From an uncultured Reyranella sp. (GTDB lineage: Bacteria > Pseudomonadota > Alphaproteobacteria > Reyranellales > Reyranellaceae), in assembly GCA_937915145.1 (NCBI GenBank), contig CALDNT010000094.1, forward strand, positions 1-64,000: DNA of 64,000 nucleotides, read 5' to 3'. Each line of letters begins with the position of its first letter. Positions within the stretch are counted from its first letter, which is position 1. The notes below the pieces were generated by a model. That model made no database searches. It saw only the letters and a list, made by a program, of their open reading frames with translations, and was not told the DNA's origin. A program made the translations under genes and the position numbers. Positions 44,628 through 53,189 of the stretch are shown piece by piece.

Positions 44628-45722
44628 CTAAAAAACCTTGTGGATCCAGCCATGCGGATCGGCCGCCTGGCCGCGCTGGATGCCGACCAGGGCTGCCTTC
44701 AGCTCCTCGGTCTTGGCGCCCGAGCCGCCGTTTCCGATCCTGAATTCGCCATCCTGGCTGCGCACCGTGCCGATCGGTGTCACGACGGCGGCCGTGCCGC
44801 AGGCGAAGGCCTCCCGCAGCCGGCCGCTGGCGGCATCGGCCTTCCATTGCTGGATCGAATAGCGCTCCTCGCGAACCGAAACGCCCTTGTCCCGGGCCAG
44901 GGTGAGGAGCGACGCACGGGTGATGCCGGGCAGGATCGTGCCGCCGAGCGGCGGGGTGGACATCGAGCCGTCGTCGAAGACGAAGAAGATGTTCATGCCG
45001 CCGAGTTCCTCGATCCAGCGCCGCTCGACGGCGTCGAGGAACACGACCTGGTCGCAGCCATGCTTGGTCGCTTCCGCCTGGGCCACCAGGCTGGCGGCAT
45101 AGTTGCCGCCGCACTTGGCCGCACCCGTACCGCCTGGCGCGGCGCGCGTATAGTCCGGTGACACCCAGACCGAAACCGCCGGAGCGTCCGTCTTGAAATA
45201 GGCGCCGACCGATGAGGCGATGACGATGAACAGGTATTCCGACGATGGCTTCACGCCGAGGAACGTCTCATTCGCGAACATGAACGGCCGGATATAGAGG
45301 CTGCCGTCGCCGTCCGGAATCCAGTCGCGGTCGATGCTGACCAGTTTGTCGACGGCCTCCAGAAACACCGGCTCCGGAAGCACCGGCATGGCCAGCCGCT
45401 CGGCGGACTGCTGGAAGCGGCGGGCATTTTCCTCCGGCCGGAACAGGGTCGCACCGCCATTGGCGGTGCGATAGGCCTTCAGCCCCTCGAAGATTTCCTG
45501 GGCGTAGTGCAGGACGGCCGCCGCCGGATCCATCGGGATCGGTCCCCGCGGCTCGATCTTGGCATCATGCCATCCTTGGGACTCATGATAGCGAACCGTC
45601 ACCATATGGTCGGTGAAAACCCGGCCGAAGCCCGGATTGCGCAGCAGGGCGGCGCGTTGTTCGGCGGTGACCGGAGCGGGATGGGGGAGCTCGGCGAACT
45701 GAAGGGACTGAGTCTGGGCCAT
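44628..45722 (-). CDS. ilvE: Branched-chain amino acid aminotransferase, type II
   Basis: This class IV PLP enzyme interconverts Leu, Ile and Val with their 2-oxo acids. The 364-residue product is of the longer, eukaryote-like type II group, with MVTVRYHESQGWHDAKIEPRGPIPMDPAAAVLHYAQEIFEGLKAYR. The PLP lysine is Lys203 in AAKCGGNYAAS. DAVERRWIEELGGMNIFFVFDDG follows. AGAGAGA upstream supports the ATG at 45722; eleven more codons are open before it. A second, shorter class IV aminotransferase is encoded at 49535. Confidence 0.93.
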   Translation of the reverse strand: MAQTQSLQFAELPHPAPVTAEQRAALLRNPGFGRVFTDHMVTVRYHESQGWHDAKIEPRGPIPMDPAAAVLHYAQEIFEGLKAYRTANGGATLFRPEENARRFQQSAERLAMPVLPEPVFLEAVDKLVSIDRDWIPDGDGSLYIRPFMFANETFLGVKPSSEYLFIVIASSVGAYFKTDAPAVSVWVSPDYTRAAPGGTGAAKCGGNYAASLVAQAEATKHGCDQVVFLDAVERRWIEELGGMNIFFVFDDGSMSTPPLGGTILPGITRASLLTLARDKGVSVREERYSIQQWKADAASGRLREAFACGTAAVVTPIGTVRSQDGEFRIGNGGSGAKTEELKAALVGIQRGQAADPHGWIHKVF

Positions 45723-45785
45723 TAGGTCTCTCTGAAAACTGCTCGACTGTATCACAGGCTGCGCCGGCGCAAGCCTCGAGGTGTC

Positions 45786-47141
45786 TCAAACGGGAATTCG
45801 CACGACGACGCGCAAGCCACCCAGCGGGGAGGTATCGAGGGCCACGTCGCCGCCATGGCTGCGGGCCACGTCGCGCGCAATGGTGAGGCCGAGGCCCACG
45901 CCGCCGGTGTCGGCATTGCGCGACTCGTCGAGGCGGAAGAACGCCCGGAAGACGTCCTCGCGCCGATCGGGCGGGATGCCGGGGCCGTCGTCGTCGATCG
46001 TGATCTCCACCGAGGTGCGGCCGCGCACCGCGTGGATCCGGACCCGGGTGCCGTGACGCAGCGCATTGGACACGAGATTGGTCAGGCAACGCTTGATGGC
46101 GAGCGCGCGCAGCTCGACGTTCATGTCGCCCTGGCTGCCGACCTCGACATTGGCATTGTCGCGCCGGGCACCCGCCGCCACGTCTTCGAGTATCTCCGCG
46201 AGATCGACCGGGGCGGGATCCTCGTCGCCTTCGCCGCGGGCGAACGCGAGGTAGCCCTCGATCATCCGCTCCATGTCGATCACGTCGTCGGCGAGCTCTC
46301 GGGTCTCCGGCGACTCGGGCAGCAGCGCCAGCGACAGCTTCATGCGGGTGAGCGGCGTGCGCAGATCGTGGCTCACGCCGGCCAGCATCTCGGTGCGCTG
46401 CTGGATCGAGCGGCGCAGCCGGATCCGCATCGTGTGGAACGCGGTCGCGGCATTGCGCACTTCGCGGGTGCCGCCGCTGAAGGCGAAATCGGGCACGTCG
46501 CGGCCCTTGCCGAGGGCATCGGCGGCAACGCCGAGATGCTCGATCGGCACCAGTTCGCGGCGCATGAACCAGATGGCGAGGCCGAACAGCACCAGCGCCG
46601 ATCCGAGCTGGGCCAGCACATAGGCGAAGCTTGAGCCGAAGGTCAGGCGGACATGCGGCACCAGGACGTCCATGACATCACCGTCGTTGAGCTGGATCTC
46701 GATCAGCATCTGGCCGCCGCCGACGTCGTTGTTGATGTAGAACGGGCGCTTGAGGTCGGCTTCGAGCGCGCCCTGGACTTCGCGGGCGGCGATATCGAAA
46801 TACTCCGGTTGCCTGAACGGCCGCACGATACCCTTGCGGAAACTGACGAACAGCAGCAGATCCTGGGCCGAGCTGCGCAGGATCCAGGCACGATGCTCGT
46901 CGTCGGGAAAGTCGGCGCGCAGCGCGATCAGCACACGCAGGTCGCGAACCAGCAGGATCGCCAGACGATTGGTCACGTTGTCGCCGCGCTGGCTGTAGAA
47001 CCACCATGCACTCAATGCCTGCAGCAGGAGCATCGGCACCACGATGATGATCAGCGCGCGGGCAAACAGCGTTTGTGGCGAATGCTGGTCGGCCCAGCGG
47101 GCGACGCGTTCGAAGAGGTCGCGGGCGGCGGCCCACCTCAT
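45786..47141 (-). CDS. Sensor histidine kinase, EnvZ-like
   Basis: The 451-residue membrane kinase has two helices (residues ~26-48 and ~160-182) flanking a periplasmic domain, then HAMP. The HisKA motif is AGVSHDLRTPLTRMKLSLALL with the phospho-accepting histidine, the N box is CLTNLVSNALRHG, and the glycine loops are DDGPGIPPDRRED and GVGLGLTIARDVARSHGG. The ATG at 47141 overlaps the response regulator stop (ATGA), fixing the start. Layout and motifs match EnvZ-type kinases; the stimulus is not known. Confidence 0.92.
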   Translation of the reverse strand: MRWAAARDLFERVARWADQHSPQTLFARALIIIVVPMLLLQALSAWWFYSQRGDNVTNRLAILLVRDLRVLIALRADFPDDEHRAWILRSSAQDLLLFVSFRKGIVRPFRQPEYFDIAAREVQGALEADLKRPFYINNDVGGGQMLIEIQLNDGDVMDVLVPHVRLTFGSSFAYVLAQLGSALVLFGLAIWFMRRELVPIEHLGVAADALGKGRDVPDFAFSGGTREVRNAATAFHTMRIRLRRSIQQRTEMLAGVSHDLRTPLTRMKLSLALLPESPETRELADDVIDMERMIEGYLAFARGEGDEDPAPVDLAEILEDVAAGARRDNANVEVGSQGDMNVELRALAIKRCLTNLVSNALRHGTRVRIHAVRGRTSVEITIDDDGPGIPPDRREDVFRAFFRLDESRNADTGGVGLGLTIARDVARSHGGDVALDTSPLGGLRVVVRIPV

Positions 47142-47839
47142 GCGTCGACCAGCCGGTAGCCCTGGCCACGGACCGTGCGCAGGTAGCGCGGAAACGACGG
47201 GTCGGGCTCGATCTTGCGGCGCAGGCGTGTGACCTGAACGTCGATGGCACGTTCGTTGACGCCGCTGCCGACGCTCTTGCACAGTGTGTCGCGACTCAGC
47301 ACTTCGCCCATGCGGCCGGCAAAGGCGCGCAGCAACGCGACCTCGGCATCTGTCAGCGATACCCGTTTGCCCTTGTGGGTCAGTTCGCCCAGATCGGCGT
47401 CGAACTGCATCGGACCGAAGGCGATCAGGCGCTGCGGTTCGACCTCCGGGGCGGCGCTCGGCTGCCGCCTCCGGAGAATGCTCTGAATGCGCAGAAGCAG
47501 CTCACGCGGCTCGAACGGCTTGCCGAGGTAGTCGTCGACGCCGGCCTCGAGACCGGCGATGCGGTCCTTGGCCTCGCCCATGGCCGTTAGCATCAGGATC
47601 GGCACGTTGTCGGTGCGTCGCAGCTGGGCGGCGAAGGCGAGGCCGGTTTCGCCGGGCATCATGACGTCGAGCACGATCAGGTCGAAATCGAGTGCCTCCA
47701 GGCGCTGGCGCGCTTCGGCGGCGTGGCCGGCGGCGGTGACGCGGAAGCCGTTTTTCGAAAGGAACGACTTCAGCAGTTCACGCAGCCGTGTGTCGTCGTC
47801 GACGACCAGGATGTGCGGCTTGTCGGCCGATGCGTCCAT
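47138..47839 (-). CDS. OmpR-family response regulator
   Basis: The 233-residue regulator has a receiver domain: acidic pocket ILVVDDDTRLR, phosphorylation site in DLIVLDVMMPGETG, and lysine in DYLGKPFEPRELLLRIQ. A winged-helix DNA-binding domain follows, ending ...PRYLRTVRGQGYRLVDA. It partners with the overlapping EnvZ-like kinase gene. It starts five bases after the MarR gene stop, so MarR, regulator and kinase form one operon. Confidence 0.94.
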   Translation of the reverse strand: MDASADKPHILVVDDDTRLRELLKSFLSKNGFRVTAAGHAAEARQRLEALDFDLIVLDVMMPGETGLAFAAQLRRTDNVPILMLTAMGEAKDRIAGLEAGVDDYLGKPFEPRELLLRIQSILRRRQPSAAPEVEPQRLIAFGPMQFDADLGELTHKGKRVSLTDAEVALLRAFAGRMGEVLSRDTLCKSVGSGVNERAIDVQVTRLRRKIEPDPSFPRYLRTVRGQGYRLVDA

Positions 47840-47844
47840 GCCGG

Positions 47845-48342
47845 TCAGCGCCCACCTCGAACGCGCTTGTCGACCACCGCCCGCTCCGCTGGGTCGAGCA
47901 GGCCGAGCAGGACCTTGCGGAAGCCCTCGACCGCGTCGGCGCCGGTCTCGCGATAGGCGCGGGCAAAGCGCTGGCTCTGGCGGTCGGTCAGGTCGCGCTC
48001 GAGCTTCTGGCCCCGTTCCGTAAGCTCCAGCCGCCGTTCGCGGCGGTCGCGCGTGCCGCTCTTCTGCTCGACGTAACCCTGTTCGATGAGATCTTTCAGG
48101 ACGCGCGAGATCGATTGCTTCGTGACCTTGAGGATCGACAGAAGATGGCCCACGGTCTCGCCGGGATGGCGGCCGATGAAATAGAGCGCGCGATGATGCG
48201 CCCGCCCGAGCTGGTAGCGCTTGAGATGTTGGTCCGATTCGAACGTGAAATCCCGGTAAGCATAGAACATGAGCTCGATGCCCTGACGCAATTCCTCATC
48301 GCGCAGAAACAGCGGGTTGGCGGGGGATCTGGTTTCAACCAT
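47845..48342 (-). CDS. MarR family transcriptional regulator
   Basis: The 165-residue regulator has a winged helix: HPGETVGHLLSILKVTKQSISRVLKDLIEQGYVEQKSGTRDRRERRLELTERG, with the basic DRRERR wing. Such proteins usually repress their own operon and bind small acids or phenolics. It heads the operon with the OmpR-EnvZ-like pair, a frequent alphaproteobacterial arrangement. A short inverted repeat, GTGTC-N5-GACAC, lies at 48374-48388 just upstream. Confidence 0.9.
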   Translation of the reverse strand: MVETRSPANPLFLRDEELRQGIELMFYAYRDFTFESDQHLKRYQLGRAHHRALYFIGRHPGETVGHLLSILKVTKQSISRVLKDLIEQGYVEQKSGTRDRRERRLELTERGQKLERDLTDRQSQRFARAYRETGADAVEGFRKVLLGLLDPAERAVVDKRVRGGR

Positions 48343-48373
48343 GCTTTTAGCCGGCCGCGACTATAGAGCGGGC

Positions 48374-48388
48374 GTGTCGCCTTGACAC
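48374..48388. promoter_or_regulatory. Possible MarR operator (GTGTC-N5-GACAC)
   Basis: A perfect five-base inverted repeat with five-base spacing lies 32-46 bases upstream of the MarR start, followed on the minus strand by TATAGT as a possible -10. Short dyads are common by chance, so the assignment is tentative. Confidence 0.3.
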
Positions 48389-48416
48389 CCAATGAGACGA
48401 TGCGGCGCGCACGCCG

Positions 48417-49355
48417 TTACAGCTTTCTCTCGCCCTCGGCCTCACGTAGCGCCTGATCCTCGATCTGGATGGTCGTGTGCGTGAGGCCGAAGCCGGATTT
48501 CATGGCCTCGTTTGCGGCGACCAGCGTCGCCCGCGCCTGGGTCATGTCGGCAACGACGAGATGGCAGCTCATCGAGTCGACGCCGGACGTGATCGTCCAG
48601 ACGTGCAGATCATGCACGGCCACAACGCCGGAAATCCCCGTCAGCTTGGCCTCCAGAAGCCGCAGGTCGATCTCCGGCGGTGTGCCTTCCATCAGAATGT
48701 GGATGGCCTGTCTCAACAGCATCCAGGTGCGTGGAACGATGAGCAGCCCAATTCCGGCACCGATGATCGGATCGGCCAGCGCCCAGCCCGTGAGCATCAC
48801 GACGACCGCGGCGATAATGACGCCCAGCGACCCCAGCATGTCGCCCAGCACTTCGAAATAGGCGCCTTTGACGTTGAGGCTTTCCGTGGCGCCGGCCGAC
48901 AGGAGCTTCATGCAGGCCAGATTGGCCGCAAGGCCGGCCACGGCCACGGCCAGCATCGGTCCACCGAGGACCTCCGGCGGGTCGAGGAACCGCTGGTAGG
49001 CTTCGTAGAAGATGAAAACCGTCAGCAGCAGCAGAACGACGGCATTGGTCAATGCAGAGAGGACCTCCATGCGGATGTAGCCGTAGGTCTTCTCGGGGGT
49101 CGCCGGGCGTTCGGCGAAACGGATGGCGATCAGCGCCAGGACCAAGCCGCCGGCATCGGTCAGCATGTGTGCAGCGTCGGCGAGGAGCGCGAGGCTTCCG
49201 GTCACCAAGCCCCCGATCGCTTCGACCACCATGAAGGTCGAAGTCAGCGCCAGCGCCCACAGGAGCCGCCTCTTGTGCCGCCCCGCGGCCGTCCCGGAGG
49301 GCATGGCCGTGGCGTGTGAATGTCCCGCGCCCAAGATCGATACCTCTTTCGTCAT
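48417..49355 (-). CDS. Cation diffusion facilitator (CDF) family efflux protein
   Basis: The 312-residue inner-membrane exporter has about six helices. The zinc-binding motif HxxxD-type residues are in LLADAAHMLTDAGGLVLALIAIRFAERP and in GDMLGSLGVIIAAVVVMLTGWALADPIIGAGIGLLI, and the cytoplasmic C-terminal domain includes VHDLHVWTITSGVDSMSCHLVV. This is the CzcD/ZitB group, exporting Zn2+, Co2+ or Cd2+ by proton exchange. The N-terminus carries a histidine (GHSHATA). The start MTKEVSILG was chosen for its position. It is divergent from the aminotransferase gene. Confidence 0.93.
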   Translation of the reverse strand: MTKEVSILGAGHSHATAMPSGTAAGRHKRRLLWALALTSTFMVVEAIGGLVTGSLALLADAAHMLTDAGGLVLALIAIRFAERPATPEKTYGYIRMEVLSALTNAVVLLLLTVFIFYEAYQRFLDPPEVLGGPMLAVAVAGLAANLACMKLLSAGATESLNVKGAYFEVLGDMLGSLGVIIAAVVVMLTGWALADPIIGAGIGLLIVPRTWMLLRQAIHILMEGTPPEIDLRLLEAKLTGISGVVAVHDLHVWTITSGVDSMSCHLVVADMTQARATLVAANEAMKSGFGLTHTTIQIEDQALREAEGERKL

Positions 49356-49438
49356 TTCGTTGGTGCACCGCCGGCGACTGTACCTCGCCGGGCGGCATTT
49401 CATGACCCCGAACACATGTCGCCAGCCCGTACGCAGTA

Positions 49439-49468
49439 TTGACAAAGTCAGTAATACTGACCTAATAA
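49439..49468 (+). promoter_or_regulatory. Sigma-70-type promoter with embedded palindrome, upstream of aminotransferase
   Basis: TTGACA (49439-49444) and TAATAA (49463-49468), 18 bases apart, form a near-consensus promoter ~67 bases before the aminotransferase ATG. Between them lies the perfect palindrome GTCAGTA-A-TACTGAC (49447-49461). A repressor bound there would block the promoter. It also lies 92-106 bases upstream of the divergent CDF gene, so it could control either or both. Confidence 0.6.
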
Positions 49469-49534
49469 TCACTAAAGTTGCTAATTCAAGACTCTATCAG
49501 ACCTATTAGGACATATAAGAAGGGATATATCGCA

Positions 49535-50467
49535 ATGTCTGCAACAATGGACGATCGTGACGGCTATATCTGGATCGATGGCCATTTGGCGGCGTGGCGC
49601 GACGTTCGCATGCATGTCCTCACCCATGCCCTGCACTACGGCTCGGCGGTATTCGAGGGCGAACGCATCTACGACGGCCGTGTCTTCCGTCTCGCAGCCC
49701 ACAGCGCCCGTCTCATCAGGTCCGCGCGGCTGCTTGATTACGACCTGCCATGGACGCGTGAGGAGATCGACGAGGCCACACGTGCCGTGGTGAAGGCCAA
49801 CGGTCTGCAGTCGGGCTATGTCCGGCCCATCGCCTGGCGCGGTTCGGAGGTGCTGGGTGTTTCGGGTATCGGCACCACCGTGCACCTCGCGATTGCGCCG
49901 TGGGACCAGGAGGGCAAGCTCTCGATCCAGGTGCGCGACAGCGGCATCAACGTCACGATGGCGAAGTATCGTCGGCCGTCACCGGAGACCGCGCCGGGCC
50001 ATGCCAAGGCGGCAGGTCTCTACATCATTTGCGGCATCGAAAAGGATCGTGCGCTCAAAGCCGGCTTCGACGACGCCTTGATGCTCGACTGGAAGGGGCA
50101 TCTGGCTGAATCGACCGGCGCCAACCTCTTTCTGGTGATCGACGGCACGCTGGTGACACCGACGCCGGACAATTTCCTGGACGGCATCACGCGCCGCGCG
50201 GTGATGGAACTGGCTCGCCGGCGTGGCTGGCTGATCGAGGAACGCGCCGTGATGCCCGAGGAACTGGCCAAGGCGAGCGAGGTGTTCCTGTGCGGTACGG
50301 CCGCCGAAATCGTGCCGGTGGGTTCGGTCGACGGACATCATTATCAGGCCGGCCCGGTCGCGCGCACCCTTATGGCCGACTTTCAGACGCTGGTGCGCGA
50401 GCCGGAATCCGAGGGTTTCGGCGAGTCGGCACATTTGGAGGGTCCGGTCAGGTCGTTGGCCGCTTGA
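49535..50467 (+). CDS. Branched-chain amino acid aminotransferase-type PLP enzyme (class IV, short form)
   Basis: The 310-residue class IV aminotransferase has HALHYGSAVFEGERIYDGRVFRL and the PLP lysine Lys158 in GHAKAAGLYI. DALMLDWKGHLAESTGANLFLVIDGTLVTP and DGITRRAVMELARRRG complete the fold. This short IlvE type is typically a branched-chain aminotransferase, although D-amino acid transaminase-like activity occurs in relatives. AAGGGA before the ATG at 49535 fixes the start. It is the second such enzyme in the window (compare 44628-45722). Confidence 0.9.
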   Translation: MSATMDDRDGYIWIDGHLAAWRDVRMHVLTHALHYGSAVFEGERIYDGRVFRLAAHSARLIRSARLLDYDLPWTREEIDEATRAVVKANGLQSGYVRPIAWRGSEVLGVSGIGTTVHLAIAPWDQEGKLSIQVRDSGINVTMAKYRRPSPETAPGHAKAAGLYIICGIEKDRALKAGFDDALMLDWKGHLAESTGANLFLVIDGTLVTPTPDNFLDGITRRAVMELARRRGWLIEERAVMPEELAKASEVFLCGTAAEIVPVGSVDGHHYQAGPVARTLMADFQTLVREPESEGFGESAHLEGPVRSLAA

Positions 50468-50499
50468 CATTGAGGGCCTCGATCCCCTTTTCTCGATGA

Positions 50500-50597
50500 C
50501 GTCCGAGGGGTGTCCGGTCTTCGCGAGAGGTCCGGGCTGAGACAGCGAACGGCTGAACCCTTTGAACCTGATCCGGATCATGCCGGCGAAGGAACGG
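50500..50597 (+). ncRNA. TPP riboswitch (THI element)
   Basis: The leader contains GAGGGGTGTCC, GGGCTGAGACAGC and the strongly conserved stretch with TGAACCTGATCCGG followed by ATGCCGGCGAAGGAACG, the diagnostic core of the thiamine pyrophosphate riboswitch. The 3' strand of the outer stem leads into GGGAG, the ribosome binding site of thiO, whose GTG starts at 50609. No terminator hairpin follows, so TPP probably represses by hiding the binding site. Confidence 0.96.
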
Positions 50598-50608
50598 GAG
50601 TTCGTCGA

Positions 50609-51628
50609 GTGAAACGACTTTCAGTTACCGTCATTGGCGCCGGCGTTGCAGGTCTTTGCTGTGCGCTGGAACTTGCTGAAGGCGGCGCCAGGGTCGACCT
50701 GGTCGATCGCGGTCAGCGCCTGGGAGACGGAAGCTGCTCGTGGCAGGCGGGCGGCATGCTGGCACCGTGGTGCGAGCGCGCCACGACCGATCCGGCAGTC
50801 GCCAGCCTCGGCGCGCCTGCCATCGACTGGTGGATGCGGCGCTTTCCCGACACTGTTCGCAACGGCAGCCTGGTCGTGGCGCAGCCGCGTGATGCGGCCG
50901 ATCTCGCCCGTTTTGCTCAGCGTACGGAGCGTTTCGAAGCGATCGGCGCGGAACGGATCGCCGAACTCGAACCGGACCTCGCCAGCCGGTATCACCGGGC
51001 GCTGTTCTTTCCCGACGAGGCGCATCTCGATCCGCGTCGGGCGCTGGCCGCCCTTGTCGATGGTCTCGCCAGGCAAGGCGTTGCGGTCCGCTTCGGCATC
51101 GACCTCTCGCCCGACGCCGCACCCGGAGACGTCGTGGTGGATTGCCGCGGGTTTGCCGCCCGCGATGCCTTGCAGGACCTGCGTGGCGTGCGCGGCGAAA
51201 TGGTAATGGTGCGCTGCCTCGACGTTGCCCTAACGCGGCCCGTTCGCATGCTTCATCCACGGATTCCGCTCTATGTCGTGCCGCGTGGCGATGGGCTTTT
51301 CATGATCGGCGCCACCATGATCGAAAGCGAGCGGCAGGGCGGCGCGAGCGTGCGCTCGACCGTCGAACTCCTGAATGCCGCCTTCGCCCTGCATCCGGCC
51401 TTCGGCGAGGCCGAGGTCGTCGAGCTGGGCGCCGATTTGCGTCCGGCTTTCGCCGCCAATCTGCCGCAGGTGCGGCGCGAGGGCCGCGTGCTCCGCGCCA
51501 ACGGCCTGTTCCGTCACGGCTTCCTGCTGGCGCCAGCGCTCGCGCGCAAGGTTGCCGATGCGGTCTTCGATCCCACCGTTTCCCTGGAGATGACCGATGC
51601 GGATATTCCTGAACGACGATGCGCGTGA
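50609..51628 (+). CDS. thiO: Glycine oxidase ThiO
   Basis: ThiO oxidises glycine to the imine used for the thiazole ring. The 339-residue flavoprotein starts VTVIGAGVAGLCCALELAEGGARVDLVDRG (FAD GxGxxG) and has GSCSWQAGGMLAPWCE and VRGEMVMVR. Its C-terminal block is VELGADLRPAFAANLPQV...NGLFRHGFLLAPALA. The GTG start lies nine bases after GGGAG of the riboswitch. It overlaps thiS by 32 bases and is the first gene controlled by the TPP riboswitch. Confidence 0.94.
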   Translation: MKRLSVTVIGAGVAGLCCALELAEGGARVDLVDRGQRLGDGSCSWQAGGMLAPWCERATTDPAVASLGAPAIDWWMRRFPDTVRNGSLVVAQPRDAADLARFAQRTERFEAIGAERIAELEPDLASRYHRALFFPDEAHLDPRRALAALVDGLARQGVAVRFGIDLSPDAAPGDVVVDCRGFAARDALQDLRGVRGEMVMVRCLDVALTRPVRMLHPRIPLYVVPRGDGLFMIGATMIESERQGGASVRSTVELLNAAFALHPAFGEAEVVELGADLRPAFAANLPQVRREGRVLRANGLFRHGFLLAPALARKVADAVFDPTVSLEMTDADIPERRCA

Positions 51629-51794
51629 CGTCGAGCCGGGCACACTGGCGGCGGCTCTCGAGTCCCTGGGCTATGGCGGGCGCAAGATCGCGACGGCGGT
51701 CAACGGCCGGTTCGTGGCCGCGCCGGCACGGCCGGCGACGAAGCTCACCGACGGCGACCGCATCGAGGTCGTAGCCCCCATGCAGGGAGGATAG
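51597..51794 (+). CDS. thiS: Sulfur carrier protein ThiS
   Basis: This 65-residue ubiquitin-fold carrier ends in the essential Gly-Gly (PMQGG), which is adenylated by ThiF and thiocarboxylated for thiazole synthesis. The ALESLGYGGRKIATAVNGRFV block matches ThiS. GGAG upstream lies within the end of thiO, with which it overlaps by 32 bases; thiG begins three bases after it. Confidence 0.94.
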   Translation: MRIFLNDDARDVEPGTLAAALESLGYGGRKIATAVNGRFVAAPARPATKLTDGDRIEVVAPMQGG

Positions 51795-51797
51795 GCG

Positions 51798-52571
51798 ATG
51801 TTGTTCTACGGCGTTGATCTTTCCTCGCGCCTGATGCTCGGCACGGCCCGCTATCCATCGCCTGCGGTTCTCACCGAGGCGATCAAGGCCTCCGGGGCCG
51901 GGGTCGTGACGGTGTCGCTGCGGCGCGAGAGCGGCAGCGAGCGCGCCGGCCAGAGTTTCTGGTCGCTCGTTCGTTCTCTTGGCGTGCGGGTGCTGCCCAA
52001 TACGGCCGGATGCCATTCGGTAAAGGAAGCGGTAACGACCGCCCACATGGCGCGCGAACTGTTCGACACGACCTGGATCAAGCTCGAGGTGATCGGTGAT
52101 TCCGACACGCTGCAGCCCGACGTCTTCGGACTGGTCGAGGCGGCCCGGATCCTGTCCGATGACGGCTTCGACGTGTTGCCCTACACGACCGAGGATCTCG
52201 TGGTCGCCGAGCGACTGGTCGAGGCGGGCTGTCGCGTCCTGATGCCATGGGGTGCGCCGATCGGCTCGGCACGCGGCCTCAACAATGTCTACGGCCTGCG
52301 GTCGCTCCGCGCCCACTTCCCCGACATTCCTCTCGTCGTCGATGCCGGGCTCGGCGTGCCCTCGCACGCCGCGGCGGCGATGGAGCTGGGCTACGACGCC
52401 GTGCTGCTCAACACGGCGGTGGCCGAGGCCGGCGATCCCGTTGGCATGGCGCGGGCCTTCGCGCTCGCCGTCGAGGCCGGCCGTGCCGCGTTCCTGGCAA
52501 GACCGATGGAGCCGCGCGACATGGCGGTGCCGTCCACGCCGGTGATCGGCAAGGCAGCTCTTGGTGACTGA
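51798..52571 (+). CDS. thiG: Thiazole synthase
   Basis: ThiG builds the thiazole phosphate from 1-deoxyxylulose-5-phosphate, dehydroglycine and ThiS thiocarboxylate. The 257-residue TIM barrel begins [20 protein letters not shown], has the Schiff-base lysine Lys95 in [24 protein letters not shown] and [32 protein letters not shown]. It lies between thiS and thiE with spacings of a few bases. Confidence 0.96.
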   Translation: MLFYGVDLSSRLMLGTARYPSPAVLTEAIKASGAGVVTVSLRRESGSERAGQSFWSLVRSLGVRVLPNTAGCHSVKEAVTTAHMARELFDTTWIKLEVIGDSDTLQPDVFGLVEAARILSDDGFDVLPYTTEDLVVAERLVEAGCRVLMPWGAPIGSARGLNNVYGLRSLRAHFPDIPLVVDAGLGVPSHAAAAMELGYDAVLLNTAVAEAGDPVGMARAFALAVEAGRAAFLARPMEPRDMAVPSTPVIGKAALGD

Positions 52572-52574
52572 GGA

Positions 52575-53189
52575 ATGAGGCTGGAAATGCTCGATCCGTT
52601 CTATCCCGTCGTGCCCGACTCCAGTTGGGTCGCCCGGCTGGTGCCCATCGGCACCAAGCTGATCCAGCTCCGCATCAAGGAACAGCCCGATACCGAGATA
52701 CGCCGGCAACTGGGCGAAGCGAAAGCCGTCTGCGCGGCGCATGGGGCGCAGCTCATTGTGAACGACCATTGGCAGGCGGCTATCGACGAGGGCTGCGACT
52801 ATATCCATCTCGGTCAGGAGGATCTGGTCGACGCCGACGTGAAGGCACTGCGTCGCGCCGGGGTCCGCATCGGCGTCAGCACCCATGATCACGGCGAGTT
52901 GGAGGCGGGGCTCAAGATCGATCCCGATTATGTCGCGCTGGGGCCGATCTATCCCACCAAGCTCAAGCAGATGCCGTGGGCGCCGCAGGGGCCGGCGCGG
53001 CTCGGCGAATGGAAGAAGCTGGTCGGCGACCGGCCGCTGGTGGCGATCGGTGGGCTCACCCTCGATCGAGCTTTGCTCTGCCTTCAGTCCGGTGCCGATA
53101 CCGCCTCCGTCGTTGGCGACATCGTGAATCATGCCGACCCGATCGGTCAGGCGAAGGCCTGGCTCGCCGCGACCCGGAGACCGGTATGA
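52575..53189 (+). CDS. thiE: Thiamine phosphate synthase
   Basis: ThiE joins the pyrimidine and thiazole moieties to give thiamine phosphate. The 204-residue barrel has LIQLRIKEQPD, AQLIVNDHWQAAIDEGCDYIHLGQEDL, GVSTHDHGELEAGLKIDPDYVALGPIYPTKLKQMPWAPQG and VAIGGLTLDRA. These give the pyrophosphate and thiazole-phosphate sites. It overlaps the ThiF-like gene by four bases (ATGA). Confidence 0.94.
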   Translation: MRLEMLDPFYPVVPDSSWVARLVPIGTKLIQLRIKEQPDTEIRRQLGEAKAVCAAHGAQLIVNDHWQAAIDEGCDYIHLGQEDLVDADVKALRRAGVRIGVSTHDHGELEAGLKIDPDYVALGPIYPTKLKQMPWAPQGPARLGEWKKLVGDRPLVAIGGLTLDRALLCLQSGADTASVVGDIVNHADPIGQAKAWLAATRRPV

